Shown here piece by piece: positions 1 through 7,720 of a stretch of 64,000 nucleotides of DNA. The notes beneath the pieces were generated by a model. It did no database searches. It saw only the letters and a program-made list of their open reading frames with translations, and was not told the origin of the DNA. Origin of the DNA: Haoranjiania flava (GTDB lineage Bacteria > Bacteroidota > Bacteroidia > Chitinophagales > Chitinophagaceae); contig NZ_JAOTPL010000006.1 in the NCBI RefSeq assembly GCF_025631005.1, positions 109,470 to 173,469 of the forward strand, written 5' to 3'. The position numbers were made by a program, and so were the translations under genes. Position 1 is the stretch's first letter, and each line of letters starts with the position of its first letter.

Positions 1-809
1 GCAAACACGCCATCGAGCGACAAGCGTATGAACAGCTTCCAGTATTTTTCTCTCCAATGCAGGTTACGGGATAGCATGACGAGGTTGTTACGAAAATTAA
101 GATATGTTTTCCTGTATTGGCCCTTAGGCAATGTGCCGCCGCCAATATGATATATCGTAGACGCTCCGCAATACATAACCCTGTAACCCTGTATCTGTGC
201 GCGCCAGCAAAGATCTATCTCTTCCTGGTGAGCAAAGAAATAGGCATATAAACCCCCTAAAGCGTGATAAACACTGGCTTTAATGTACAATGTAGCGCCA
301 CTGGCCCAGAAAATATCTGTATTATCGTTGTACTGGCCGTTATCTTTTTCCAGAACTTCAAATATCCTGCCTCTTGCCAAAGGATAACCTAAATGATCTA
401 ATAATCCACCACCCGCGCCCGCATACTCAAAGCTGTTTTTATCATGGTAAGATAAAACTTTGGGCTGGCAAATTGCAATGTTTTCTGCTGATTGCATCAG
501 GCTGATCACCGGCTCTATCCAACCAGGAGTGACTTCAACATCAGAATTGAGCAATACATAATAATCTGCTGAAACCTGCTTCAGCGCTTGATTATAACCT
601 TCTGCGAACCCATAATTTTTTTGATTGAGGATAATTTCCACTTCAGGGAAATGTGTTCTAAGTATCGAGACAGAATCATCAGTAGAGGCATTGTCCGCAA
701 CAATAACACGTTTGTTGATATATGTTGAAGCCAAAACATTTGGCAGAAATTTTTCCAGAAATTTTCTCCCATTATAATTTAAAATCACAATAGCTACGGA
801 AGGCTGCAT
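1..809 (-). CDS. Glycosyltransferase family 2, C-terminus outside window
   Basis: Partial gene that runs off the left edge; about 269 codons of the N-terminal part are visible. The start is taken at the ATG at 807-809, giving MQPSVAIVILNYNGRKFLEK. That is the usual GT-A opening of family 2 enzymes (VAIVILNYNG, then VIVADNASTDDS). A metal/nucleotide-binding LLNSDVEV stretch lies near residue 95, and a DIFWASGA segment with a following EEIDLCWRAQ motif is typical of rhamnosyl- and O-antigen-type transferases. The family transfers sugars from nucleotide-activated donors to polysaccharide or lipid acceptors at the inner membrane; donor and acceptor cannot be told from sequence. It lies 53 bp downstream of the helicase gene on the same strand and may be co-transcribed with it. 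Confidence 0.85.
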   Translation of the reverse strand, partial: MQPSVAIVILNYNGRKFLEKFLPNVLASTYINKRVIVADNASTDDSVSILRTHFPEVEIILNQKNYGFAEGYNQALKQVSADYYVLLNSDVEVTPGWIEPVISLMQSAENIAICQPKVLSYHDKNSFEYAGAGGGLLDHLGYPLARGRIFEVLEKDNGQYNDNTDIFWASGATLYIKASVYHALGGLYAYFFAHQEEIDLCWRAQIQGYRVMYCGASTIYHIGGGTLPKGQYRKTYLNFRNNLVMLSRNLHWREKYWKLFIRLSLDGVF

Positions 810-862
810 ATACTACGGCTCAATAATGTGAACAAAAATACATAAACTATATGAGTAAAAAT

Positions 863-3010
863 CTAATTACCAGAATCCGGTGATTTACCCCTGTTAAACA
901 GATAATGGCAATGCGCGCGTAGCAGTTTTAATTCATCAAAGGTAAAGTTATCGGGCAGGCCGTTTTTATATTCAGATAGTGTAAGCATTGATTTCTTGCT
1001 GAATGTCTGTTCAAATACAGCTACTTTTTCTTCAGGAATAATTTGCCTCACATCAACTATACCGGTTTCAACAAACTTACTGAGATGCGTATAAATAGTA
1101 CCTTTCGAGAGATTACGCGTTTTCATTATTTCCTCTATTGATTTGCCGGCCTCATACAATTGATAAGATATTACATGCGTTGGTATCTTATCCACTTTGG
1201 CGCTGATTTCTACATCCAGATTCTTATCGAACAAGGCAACATCAAGTAAATGCAATGTTTTCAGGCTTTTTAAGTAATCTTCTACGTCATCAATAAAAGC
1301 TTTGAACAATTCATTGTACTGCTTTAGTCCCTTCTCACCTTTAGAGGTAGCGTACAGTTCCTTTAAAGGAGAAAATATCTTCTCATATACATTTTTAAAA
1401 AAGAAACTCACGGCGCCTTTAGACTTTTCTTGTATGTCTTGCCAGGTGTTTTGCTGTTTTACAAACTGCAGGGTTTTAGCCTTGATGATCTTATCAAACT
1501 TATTATATACCTCTGCGAGATCAGCAATTAAAGGCGACAATTGTTGATAAAGGCCTGTAGCCTTTTCCTTATCTAAAAACCTGCTCTCTTTTACTGCAAT
1601 CTGCCATTCTTCTAAAGAAGCTTTCATCCAGCTCATATCCACATAACGCAGTATTTTACGGATGCTGTAATCATATTTTTCATCATGCAGAATGCGCTCA
1701 ATCTGTTCATTAGCGTTTGTAGATTCATGGAAGGAGCTTATTCTTCTATCGCTGAAAATTACATCGCGCGTGATCTGCGACTTTAAAACAATACCTTCCA
1801 ACGTACGGCAACGGCTCAATGCCACATATACCTGGCCGGATGCAAACGACCTGCCCGCATCAATGATCAACCTGTCAAAAGTAAGGCCCTGGCTCTTGTG
1901 TATAGTCACTGCCCATGCGAGTTTCACGGGAAACTGCACAAAACTTCCCAACACGTCTTCCCGAATATTTCTATCTTTATCCAGTGAATATTTTTTCTGC
2001 TCCCATGTTTCTTTCCCAAGGATAATTTCCTTGTCTGTACCATCAATCACCACACCTATCTCGTTGTGTGTAAGTGAAGTAACTTCCGCCAGCTTGCCGT
2101 TAAAATATTTTTTATCCGCAGTAGTGTCGTTGCGTATAAACATGATCTGTGCGCCAACCTTCAATTCCAGCGTTTCATCATTAGGGTATTGGCTTTCCTT
2201 GAAATCGCCTTTAATTTCGGCATTGTAAAAGAAAGATCTTCCAGGCAGCTCATCAAGTTTTTTACGGTTGATAGCATCTGCCATCCTGTTGTGTGAGCAG
2301 AGATATACGTACGCTTCCTCGCCTGGTTCAAACTCAGTGTTTACGCGCTTGTTCAATACCTGCAGGTCATTTGCCGTGACCTGTGCATCTCGGATGTGAT
2401 TCAGTATTTCCAGGAAATCTTTATCCTTTTGCCGGTATACATGTTTCAGTTCAATAGTTATCAGGCTTACCTCCTGCAGCGATTTTGCATCAAAGAAAAA
2501 AGGTGAATTGTAGTATTGCAAGAGAATGCTTTCATTCTCTTGCCGGACAACAGGAGGCAGTTGATAAAGATCGCCGATGAACAGCATTTGCACACCGCCG
2601 AATTTTGCAGGATTACGCCTGATGTGTTGCAAAGATAAATCCATCATATCGAGCACATCTGCCCGAAGCATTGACACTTCATCGATGATTATAATCTCAA
2701 CCTCCCTCAATAACTTTAACTTATCTCTTCGGTATTTAAAGTGTGGCAGCAGATCTGGGATATTCATGGCATAATCGCGGTCTATCTCATCAAAAGTGGG
2801 CACGAATGTACGCAATGGCAAACCAAACATAGAGTGAATGGTAACGCCGCCGGCATTGATTGCTGCAATTCCCGTAGGCGCTACCACAATATGCTTCTTA
2901 CGGGTTTTTTTTACAAATTCATTGAGAAAAGTTGTCTTACCCGTACCCGCCTTTCCTGTAAGAAAGATGGTGCGGTGCGTATGTTCTATGAGATCAAACA
3001 GATTATTCAA
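863..3010 (-). CDS. PIF1-like ATP-dependent DNA helicase with C-terminal HTH
   Basis: A 715-residue superfamily 1B helicase. Walker A is GKAGTGKTTF near residue 20, followed by VVAPTGIAAINAGG (motif Ia), IIIDEVSMLRADVLDM (Walker B/motif II) and, near residue 400, the UvrD-C2-like AVTIHKSQGLTFD and VYVALSRCRTL. These match the RRM3/PIF1 family, which unwinds DNA and processes G-quadruplexes and stalled forks. The C-terminal 100 residues contain a winged-helix-like segment (SIEEIMKTRNLSKGTIYTHL), as in other Bacteroidota PIF1-like proteins, probably an extra nucleic-acid binding module. A clpB terminator lies between it and clpB, so it probably has its own promoter. The biological substrate is inferred only from the family. 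Confidence 0.92.
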   Translation of the reverse strand: MNNLFDLIEHTHRTIFLTGKAGTGKTTFLNEFVKKTRKKHIVVAPTGIAAINAGGVTIHSMFGLPLRTFVPTFDEIDRDYAMNIPDLLPHFKYRRDKLKLLREVEIIIIDEVSMLRADVLDMMDLSLQHIRRNPAKFGGVQMLFIGDLYQLPPVVRQENESILLQYYNSPFFFDAKSLQEVSLITIELKHVYRQKDKDFLEILNHIRDAQVTANDLQVLNKRVNTEFEPGEEAYVYLCSHNRMADAINRKKLDELPGRSFFYNAEIKGDFKESQYPNDETLELKVGAQIMFIRNDTTADKKYFNGKLAEVTSLTHNEIGVVIDGTDKEIILGKETWEQKKYSLDKDRNIREDVLGSFVQFPVKLAWAVTIHKSQGLTFDRLIIDAGRSFASGQVYVALSRCRTLEGIVLKSQITRDVIFSDRRISSFHESTNANEQIERILHDEKYDYSIRKILRYVDMSWMKASLEEWQIAVKESRFLDKEKATGLYQQLSPLIADLAEVYNKFDKIIKAKTLQFVKQQNTWQDIQEKSKGAVSFFFKNVYEKIFSPLKELYATSKGEKGLKQYNELFKAFIDDVEDYLKSLKTLHLLDVALFDKNLDVEISAKVDKIPTHVISYQLYEAGKSIEEIMKTRNLSKGTIYTHLSKFVETGIVDVRQIIPEEKVAVFEQTFSKKSMLTLSEYKNGLPDNFTFDELKLLRAHCHYLFNRGKSPDSGN

Positions 3011-3030
3011 CTTTCACAATTTTATCAAAA

Positions 3031-3083
3031 ATAAAAAATCTGCCACACTTCTCCGCTGATATTGCGAAATTGTGCGACAGATT
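3031..3083 (-). terminator. Intrinsic terminator after clpB
   Basis: Read on the minus strand, an imperfect stem pairs AAATCTG..CACA with TGTG..CAGATT, with bulges, and is followed by a run of six T. It lies about 50 bp beyond the clpB stop codon. Its 3' arm, TGTGGCAGATTTTTTATTTT, is almost the same as the 3' arm of the ndk terminator at 6351-6382. Confidence 0.6.
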
Positions 3084-3130
3084 TGATTAATACTGGGTGT
3101 TTCGAAAATCCTGGCTGCTACCGGCAACGG

Positions 3131-5725
3131 TTATTTTTCATTTCTGAATACTACTACCCCATCGAACACATCAACAAGCACGGGGTGGTCCCTGTCAATA
3201 TCACCGCCAAGTATTTTTTTACTTAACGGATTGATGATCGTTTTTTGAATCAATCTTTTCAATGGCCTTGCACCATAGTTCACATCATAGCCATTTTCTG
3301 CCAGGAAATCTATGGCATAATCACTAAACTCAAGCGCTACACCATTTTGAGCCAATTGACGCTGCAAATTTCTAAGCTGTATATCCACGATGCTCCTGAT
3401 GTTGTTCCTGCTTAATGGATGGAACATAATGATGTCGTCTATCCTGTTTAAAAATTCAGGACGTATAGTATCCTTCAACAACCCCATTACTTCACTCTTA
3501 GCCACTTCTTCAGCTCGTTCGAGGTCGTTTGTATATTTATCAAAAGCATCCTGTATCAGGTGGCTGCCGATATTACTCGTCATGATGATGAGTGTATTCT
3601 TAAAGTTTACAACGCGCCCTTTATTATCTGTCAAATGTCCATCGTCCAAAACCTGCAATAAAGTGTTGAACACGTCGGGGTGTGCTTTCTCTATTTCATC
3701 AAACAATACAACACTGTAAGGTTTGCGGCGAACTGCTTCCGTAAGCTGGCCGCCTTCGTCATAGCCCACGTATCCGGGAGGTGCGCCGACAAGGCGGGAA
3801 ACACTATGCTTTTCCTGGTATTCGCTCATGTCAATCCGCGTCATCATAGACTCGTCATCAAATAAGAACTCCGCCAGCGCTTTAGCAAGCTCAGTCTTAC
3901 CAACGCCGGTAGTTCCCAGGAAAATAAATGAACCGATCGGCCGCTTAGGATCGCTCAAACCCGCACGGCTTCTGCGTATGGCGTCAGCAACAGCTACAAT
4001 TGCTTCATCCTGCCCTATCACTCTTTCATGCAGGTGGTCTTCCAGTTGCAAAAGCTTTTCCCTTTCCGACTGCAGCATTTTGCTCACCGGTATGCCTGTA
4101 GATTTTGAAATAGTTTCGGCAATATCTTCTGCATCAACTTCTTCTTTCAGTATTCTTTTTTCGGTAAGGTTTTTAAGCTCTTCGCTTGATTGTGCAATGA
4201 TCTCTTCCTGCTCCTTTACCTTGCCGTAACGTATTTCGGCTACTTTGCCATAGTCACCTTCACGCTCGGCTTTTTCTGCCTGTGATTTAAGCGACTCAAT
4301 TTCAGCTTTGGCATTCTGCACTTTTTCCACTATCTCCTTCTCCTGTTGCCACTTGGCTTTATAGGTATCCCTGTCTACCATTAAATTGCTGATGGTAGTG
4401 TTCAATTCTTTGAGTTTTGCTTCATCATTTTCGCGTTTAATGGCTTCTCTCTCAATCTCCAGCTGGCGGATCCTCCTTTCCAGCTCGTCCAGCTCCTCAG
4501 GCATTGAATTCATCTCTAACCTAAGCTTGGCGGCGCTTTCATCAATCAGGTCAATAGCTTTATCGGGCAAAAAACGGTCAGTAATGTAGCGGTGGGAAAG
4601 TTCTACCGCAGCAATGATCGCCTCGTCCTTGATGCGTACATGGTGGTGAGATTCATACCTGTCTTTTAGCCCACGCAAAATCGATATGGCATCTTCCACG
4701 TTTGGCTCGTCTACCATCACTTTCTGGAAGCGGCGCTCCAAAGCCTTATCTTTTTCAAAGTATTGCTGGTATTCATTTAAAGTTGTTGCACCAATGGCTC
4801 TTAGTTCACCTCGTGCTAAAGCAGGCTTCAGTATATTGGCTGCGTCCATAGCTCCTTCGCCGCCACCTGCACCTACAAGTGTATGTATCTCATCAATAAA
4901 TAAAATGATCTCTCCGTTGCTGTCGCCTACATCTTTTATTACACCCTTTAATCTTTCTTCAAACTCGCCTTTGTACTTAGCGCCCGCGATCAGTTGACCC
5001 ATATCGAGTGCAAAAATGATCTTTGATTTCAGGTTTTCAGGCACATCGCCATTCACGATCCTGTGCGCCAAACCTTCTACTATCGCGGTTTTACCCACAC
5101 CCGGTTCACCAACCAATATAGGATTGTTCTTGGTCCTGCGAGACAGGATATGCAACGTTCTCCTGATCTCCTCATCGCGCCCGATCACAGGATCAAGCTT
5201 ACCCGATTGAGCCAGGTCGTTCAGATTCTTGGCATATTTCTCCAGTGCATTGTATTGCTGGGAAGCAGTCTGCGAATTCACGGTATCGCCTTTGCGTAAT
5301 TCTTTGATGGCAGCGACCAGGCCTTTTTCTGTAAGGCCTGCATCTTTTAATATTTTGGCTGTTTCATCACTGCCCTGTACTAAGGCCAGAAGCATGTGCT
5401 CCGGTGTGATAAATTCATCACCAAATTCCTTAAGGCTGGTACTTGCACGCATCAGCGCTGTATTCATTTCGCGCGAAACCTGTTGTGCAGGGTCGCCGCC
5501 TGATATTTTCGGGAGCCGGGCCATTGCTTCATCCAGCTTTGTTTCTACAAGATTGATAGTGACATTGTTCTTCTTGAGTAAAAACTCAATAGAACTGTCT
5601 TTGTCGTTGAGCAAAGCTTTCAGTAAATGTTCGGTGTCGATATTTACATTGCCTCTCTCAAAAGCTATATGTTGCGCTGCAGCAATAAGCTCCTGTGCTT
5701 TGATCGTATATTTATTTGGGTTCAT
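3131..5725 (-). CDS. clpB: ATP-dependent disaggregase ClpB
   Basis: An 864-residue Hsp100 protein, the normal ClpB length. In order: Clp_N repeats (residues 1-150), the first AAA+ module with Walker A GEPGVGKTAIVEG and Walker B IILFIDEIHTLVGAG, the coiled-coil middle domain (about 400-530, very rich in Glu, Lys and Arg), then the second AAA+ module with GTTGVGKTELAKAL and VVLFDEIEKAHPDVF, and the C-terminal D2-small domain with NYGARPLKRLIQ. No ClpP-binding IGF loop of the ClpA/ClpX kind is seen, consistent with a disaggregase working with DnaK. It acts in the cytosol on heat-damaged aggregates. It is transcribed divergently from ndk. The heat-shock promoter cannot be assigned from sequence alone. 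Confidence 0.97.
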   Translation of the reverse strand: MNPNKYTIKAQELIAAAQHIAFERGNVNIDTEHLLKALLNDKDSSIEFLLKKNNVTINLVETKLDEAMARLPKISGGDPAQQVSREMNTALMRASTSLKEFGDEFITPEHMLLALVQGSDETAKILKDAGLTEKGLVAAIKELRKGDTVNSQTASQQYNALEKYAKNLNDLAQSGKLDPVIGRDEEIRRTLHILSRRTKNNPILVGEPGVGKTAIVEGLAHRIVNGDVPENLKSKIIFALDMGQLIAGAKYKGEFEERLKGVIKDVGDSNGEIILFIDEIHTLVGAGGGEGAMDAANILKPALARGELRAIGATTLNEYQQYFEKDKALERRFQKVMVDEPNVEDAISILRGLKDRYESHHHVRIKDEAIIAAVELSHRYITDRFLPDKAIDLIDESAAKLRLEMNSMPEELDELERRIRQLEIEREAIKRENDEAKLKELNTTISNLMVDRDTYKAKWQQEKEIVEKVQNAKAEIESLKSQAEKAEREGDYGKVAEIRYGKVKEQEEIIAQSSEELKNLTEKRILKEEVDAEDIAETISKSTGIPVSKMLQSEREKLLQLEDHLHERVIGQDEAIVAVADAIRRSRAGLSDPKRPIGSFIFLGTTGVGKTELAKALAEFLFDDESMMTRIDMSEYQEKHSVSRLVGAPPGYVGYDEGGQLTEAVRRKPYSVVLFDEIEKAHPDVFNTLLQVLDDGHLTDNKGRVVNFKNTLIIMTSNIGSHLIQDAFDKYTNDLERAEEVAKSEVMGLLKDTIRPEFLNRIDDIIMFHPLSRNNIRSIVDIQLRNLQRQLAQNGVALEFSDYAIDFLAENGYDVNYGARPLKRLIQKTIINPLSKKILGGDIDRDHPVLVDVFDGVVVFRNEK

Positions 5726-5889
5726 AGTTCATGTATTTATTCTTATGTAATTTATTGAACAAAAAACATACAACCATAATTATTCCTGAAAAAATGACGT
5801 TAAATATTGATTGAAACTGACGGAAATGCAGCAAACATAAGGGTTCCAGGAAAATTTGGCTTAAATAAATTAAGTTTATTTTATTTACT

Positions 5890-5897
5890 TATTTTTG
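5890..5897 (+). promoter_or_regulatory. Bacteroidota -7 box for ndk
   Basis: TATTTTTG fits the Bacteroidota TAnnTTTG -7 consensus and lies 17 bp before the chosen ndk ATG, so the leader would be very short. No clear -33 TTTG lies at the expected 18-21 bp spacing. Confidence 0.45.
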
Positions 5898-5914
5898 CGC
5901 CAAACAAAAAAAGT

Positions 5915-6331
5915 ATGAGCAATAGTACATTTACCATGATCAAACCCGATGCTACCAACAACGGGCATACCGGGGCAATTTTAGATCAGATCATAAAAGG
6001 CGGTTTTAAAATCAAGGCCATGAAGTGGATACAACTTTCCATTGAGCAGGCAGGCAAATTTTATGAAGTACATAAAGAACGCCCCTTTTATGGTGAGCTG
6101 GTAGAATTTATGAGTAGCGGGCCGATTGTTGCTGCTATCTTGGAAAAGGAAAATGCAGTAGCTGATTTCAGAACGCTCATCGGCGCTACGGACCCGGCGA
6201 AAGCAGAAGAAGGAACCATCCGTAAAAAATTTGCAACTTCACTGGGACAAAATGCTGTTCATGGCAGCGATAGCGATGAGAACGCAAAAATTGAAGGCGA
6301 CTTTTTCTTCTCCGGTTTAGAAAGATTTTAA
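5915..6331 (+). CDS. ndk: Nucleoside diphosphate kinase
   Basis: Catalyses gamma-phosphate exchange between NTPs and NDPs through a phosphohistidine, balancing cytosolic nucleotide pools. The 138 residues from the ATG at 5915 (MSNSTFTMIKPDA) match the family length. An upstream in-frame ATG at 5807 would add a non-homologous 36-residue extension across the promoter and is rejected. Visible motifs are TFTMIKPDA at the N-terminus, RPFYGELVEFMSSGP in the middle, and the active-site histidine in GQNAVHGSDSDENA near residue 117. It is divergent from clpB and convergent with the DUF2851 gene, which begins its 3' end right after the ndk terminator. Confidence 0.97.
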   Translation: MSNSTFTMIKPDATNNGHTGAILDQIIKGGFKIKAMKWIQLSIEQAGKFYEVHKERPFYGELVEFMSSGPIVAAILEKENAVADFRTLIGATDPAKAEEGTIRKKFATSLGQNAVHGSDSDENAKIEGDFFFSGLERF

Positions 6332-6350
6332 TTGGAAAAATAACAGATGG

Positions 6351-6382
6351 TCTGCTACATTCAAAAGATGTGGCAGATTTTT
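6351..6382 (+). terminator. Intrinsic terminator of ndk
   Basis: TCTGCTACAT and ATGTGGCAGA form a 10-bp stem with one G-T wobble around a 7-nt loop, followed by TTTTTATTTT. It ends at the stop codon of the convergent gene, so the T tract overlaps that coding end. Confidence 0.75.
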
Positions 6383-7649
6383 ATTTTGCTGAAACGATGC
6401 GCCTGCCTACGTTACAATCCAGGCAGCGACGCACATCGCAATATTGCTTTTTCAACTCAAGCAATGCCTGGGTTTCCAGAGCATTATTTGCCTGCACATG
6501 AAACCTTTTCCATGATTTGATAACGGTATTATTTTCAGCGGCAGTCTGTTCCAGCCAGCGCAATGCTTTGTCTTTGAAATATTGAAGCTGATTAAATACT
6601 CCGTAAGCAAACAATGCAGGCACAACAGTATTAATAAAAATATTGTTTACCATAGACCTGCCTGTTTTTTTGGGCTTATAGTCGCCCGGATCATCTCCCA
6701 TGCTGTAATGATAGTGCCAGTAATCGTTGGCCGTGATTTCGAAATAATTGTACACTTCGCGGAAATCTTCCGTATCCCTGATCTTTGAAAACAGGTTGGA
6801 TGATGCATGTATCAAAGCTGCTAACTGCGCTAAACGTATACTGGGAAAGCTGGCAGGCCTCATCCTTAGAAATAATGGGGCTGCTTCTGTTTTCCTGAGA
6901 TTGAATTTCCTGGCAAGAAAAGCATATTCTCTTTTTAAAATAGCCGTATAGTCATCGGGGGTTGCTGCCGGCAATAAATTTAATGTACCAAAAAGCAAAG
7001 CCTCTACCTGGTGTATCTGGTATTTATGCTTGGCCAGGATATTGATGGATATTAGCTTTGCCATGTCCATAAAAATTTCTGCATTTACTTTTATACCAAA
7101 ATTTGCAGCTATCAGTTGCCAGAAAGTCTCCTCCCAATGGCCGTTATTGGTATGTAACAAATCAATGATTTGCTGCGACTTTCTTTGCAACCTGCTGGTA
7201 GCGAGCCTTTCTTTCCAGTTTAGCCATTCGATTTCATTCAGCACAGGCAAATAGCTTTCACAAGGCACAAAAGCTTTGCTGTGCATCAGTTCTTCGTATT
7301 TTTTGAGCATGATAGAAGAAACATGCGGCTGAATGCATAAAGTCTGAAACTTCTGGTTTATGAAATCCGGTTTGTCATTTTCCCAAACTACATGCAATAT
7401 TACATTGTTGTAGTTCTGATCTAAATGATGTTTGTGGAGGTGCCAGTCTGATGTTTTAATGTGTATTTCCACACTGCCTGCAAGCAGTGTACTACCGATC
7501 CTGATCCTAGCTTCCAGGAAATCAGGTCCCTGGTGGATATTGGCTATGCCGGGGTGGATAATCTGAATAGGCTCACCACTCTCCGCTGTTAGCTGGTGAT
7601 GATTGAAGTATTGAAATTGCCAGATAAAATGAAGCAGTTTTTCATTCAT
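6381..7649 (-). CDS. DUF2851 family protein
   Basis: A 422-residue protein that matches the Bacteroidota DUF2851 family in length and features: LLHFIWQFQYFN at the start, then a TxxGEPIQIIHPG and QGPDFLEARI block, and VEIHIKTSDWHLHKHHLD, a polar and histidine-rich stretch that looks like a nuclease-fold core. The C-terminus carries CDVRRCLDCNVGRRI, a possible metal-binding cysteine cluster also usual in the family. There is no signal peptide, so it is probably cytosolic. Its function is unknown; a restriction-endonuclease-like fold is only a guess from the motif spacing. It follows mutS2 on the same strand with a 71-bp gap. Confidence 0.85.
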   Translation of the reverse strand: MNEKLLHFIWQFQYFNHHQLTAESGEPIQIIHPGIANIHQGPDFLEARIRIGSTLLAGSVEIHIKTSDWHLHKHHLDQNYNNVILHVVWENDKPDFINQKFQTLCIQPHVSSIMLKKYEELMHSKAFVPCESYLPVLNEIEWLNWKERLATSRLQRKSQQIIDLLHTNNGHWEETFWQLIAANFGIKVNAEIFMDMAKLISINILAKHKYQIHQVEALLFGTLNLLPAATPDDYTAILKREYAFLARKFNLRKTEAAPLFLRMRPASFPSIRLAQLAALIHASSNLFSKIRDTEDFREVYNYFEITANDYWHYHYSMGDDPGDYKPKKTGRSMVNNIFINTVVPALFAYGVFNQLQYFKDKALRWLEQTAAENNTVIKSWKRFHVQANNALETQALLELKKQYCDVRRCLDCNVGRRIVSAK

Positions 7650-7720
7650 ATCATTTCAATTTTTCTACACTAAATCTACCTGAAATATTCAATCCCTGCA
7701 AGTGCTCTGGTAAAGTTACT

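Noticed and set aside
5229..5750. Frame of 173 codons opposite the clpB 5' end
   Set aside because: Ser/Leu-rich antisense of the ClpB N-terminal domain, with no independent start signal.
5807..5914. N-terminal extension of Ndk from the upstream ATG
   Set aside because: The extra 36 residues do not match the family and cover the -7 box.
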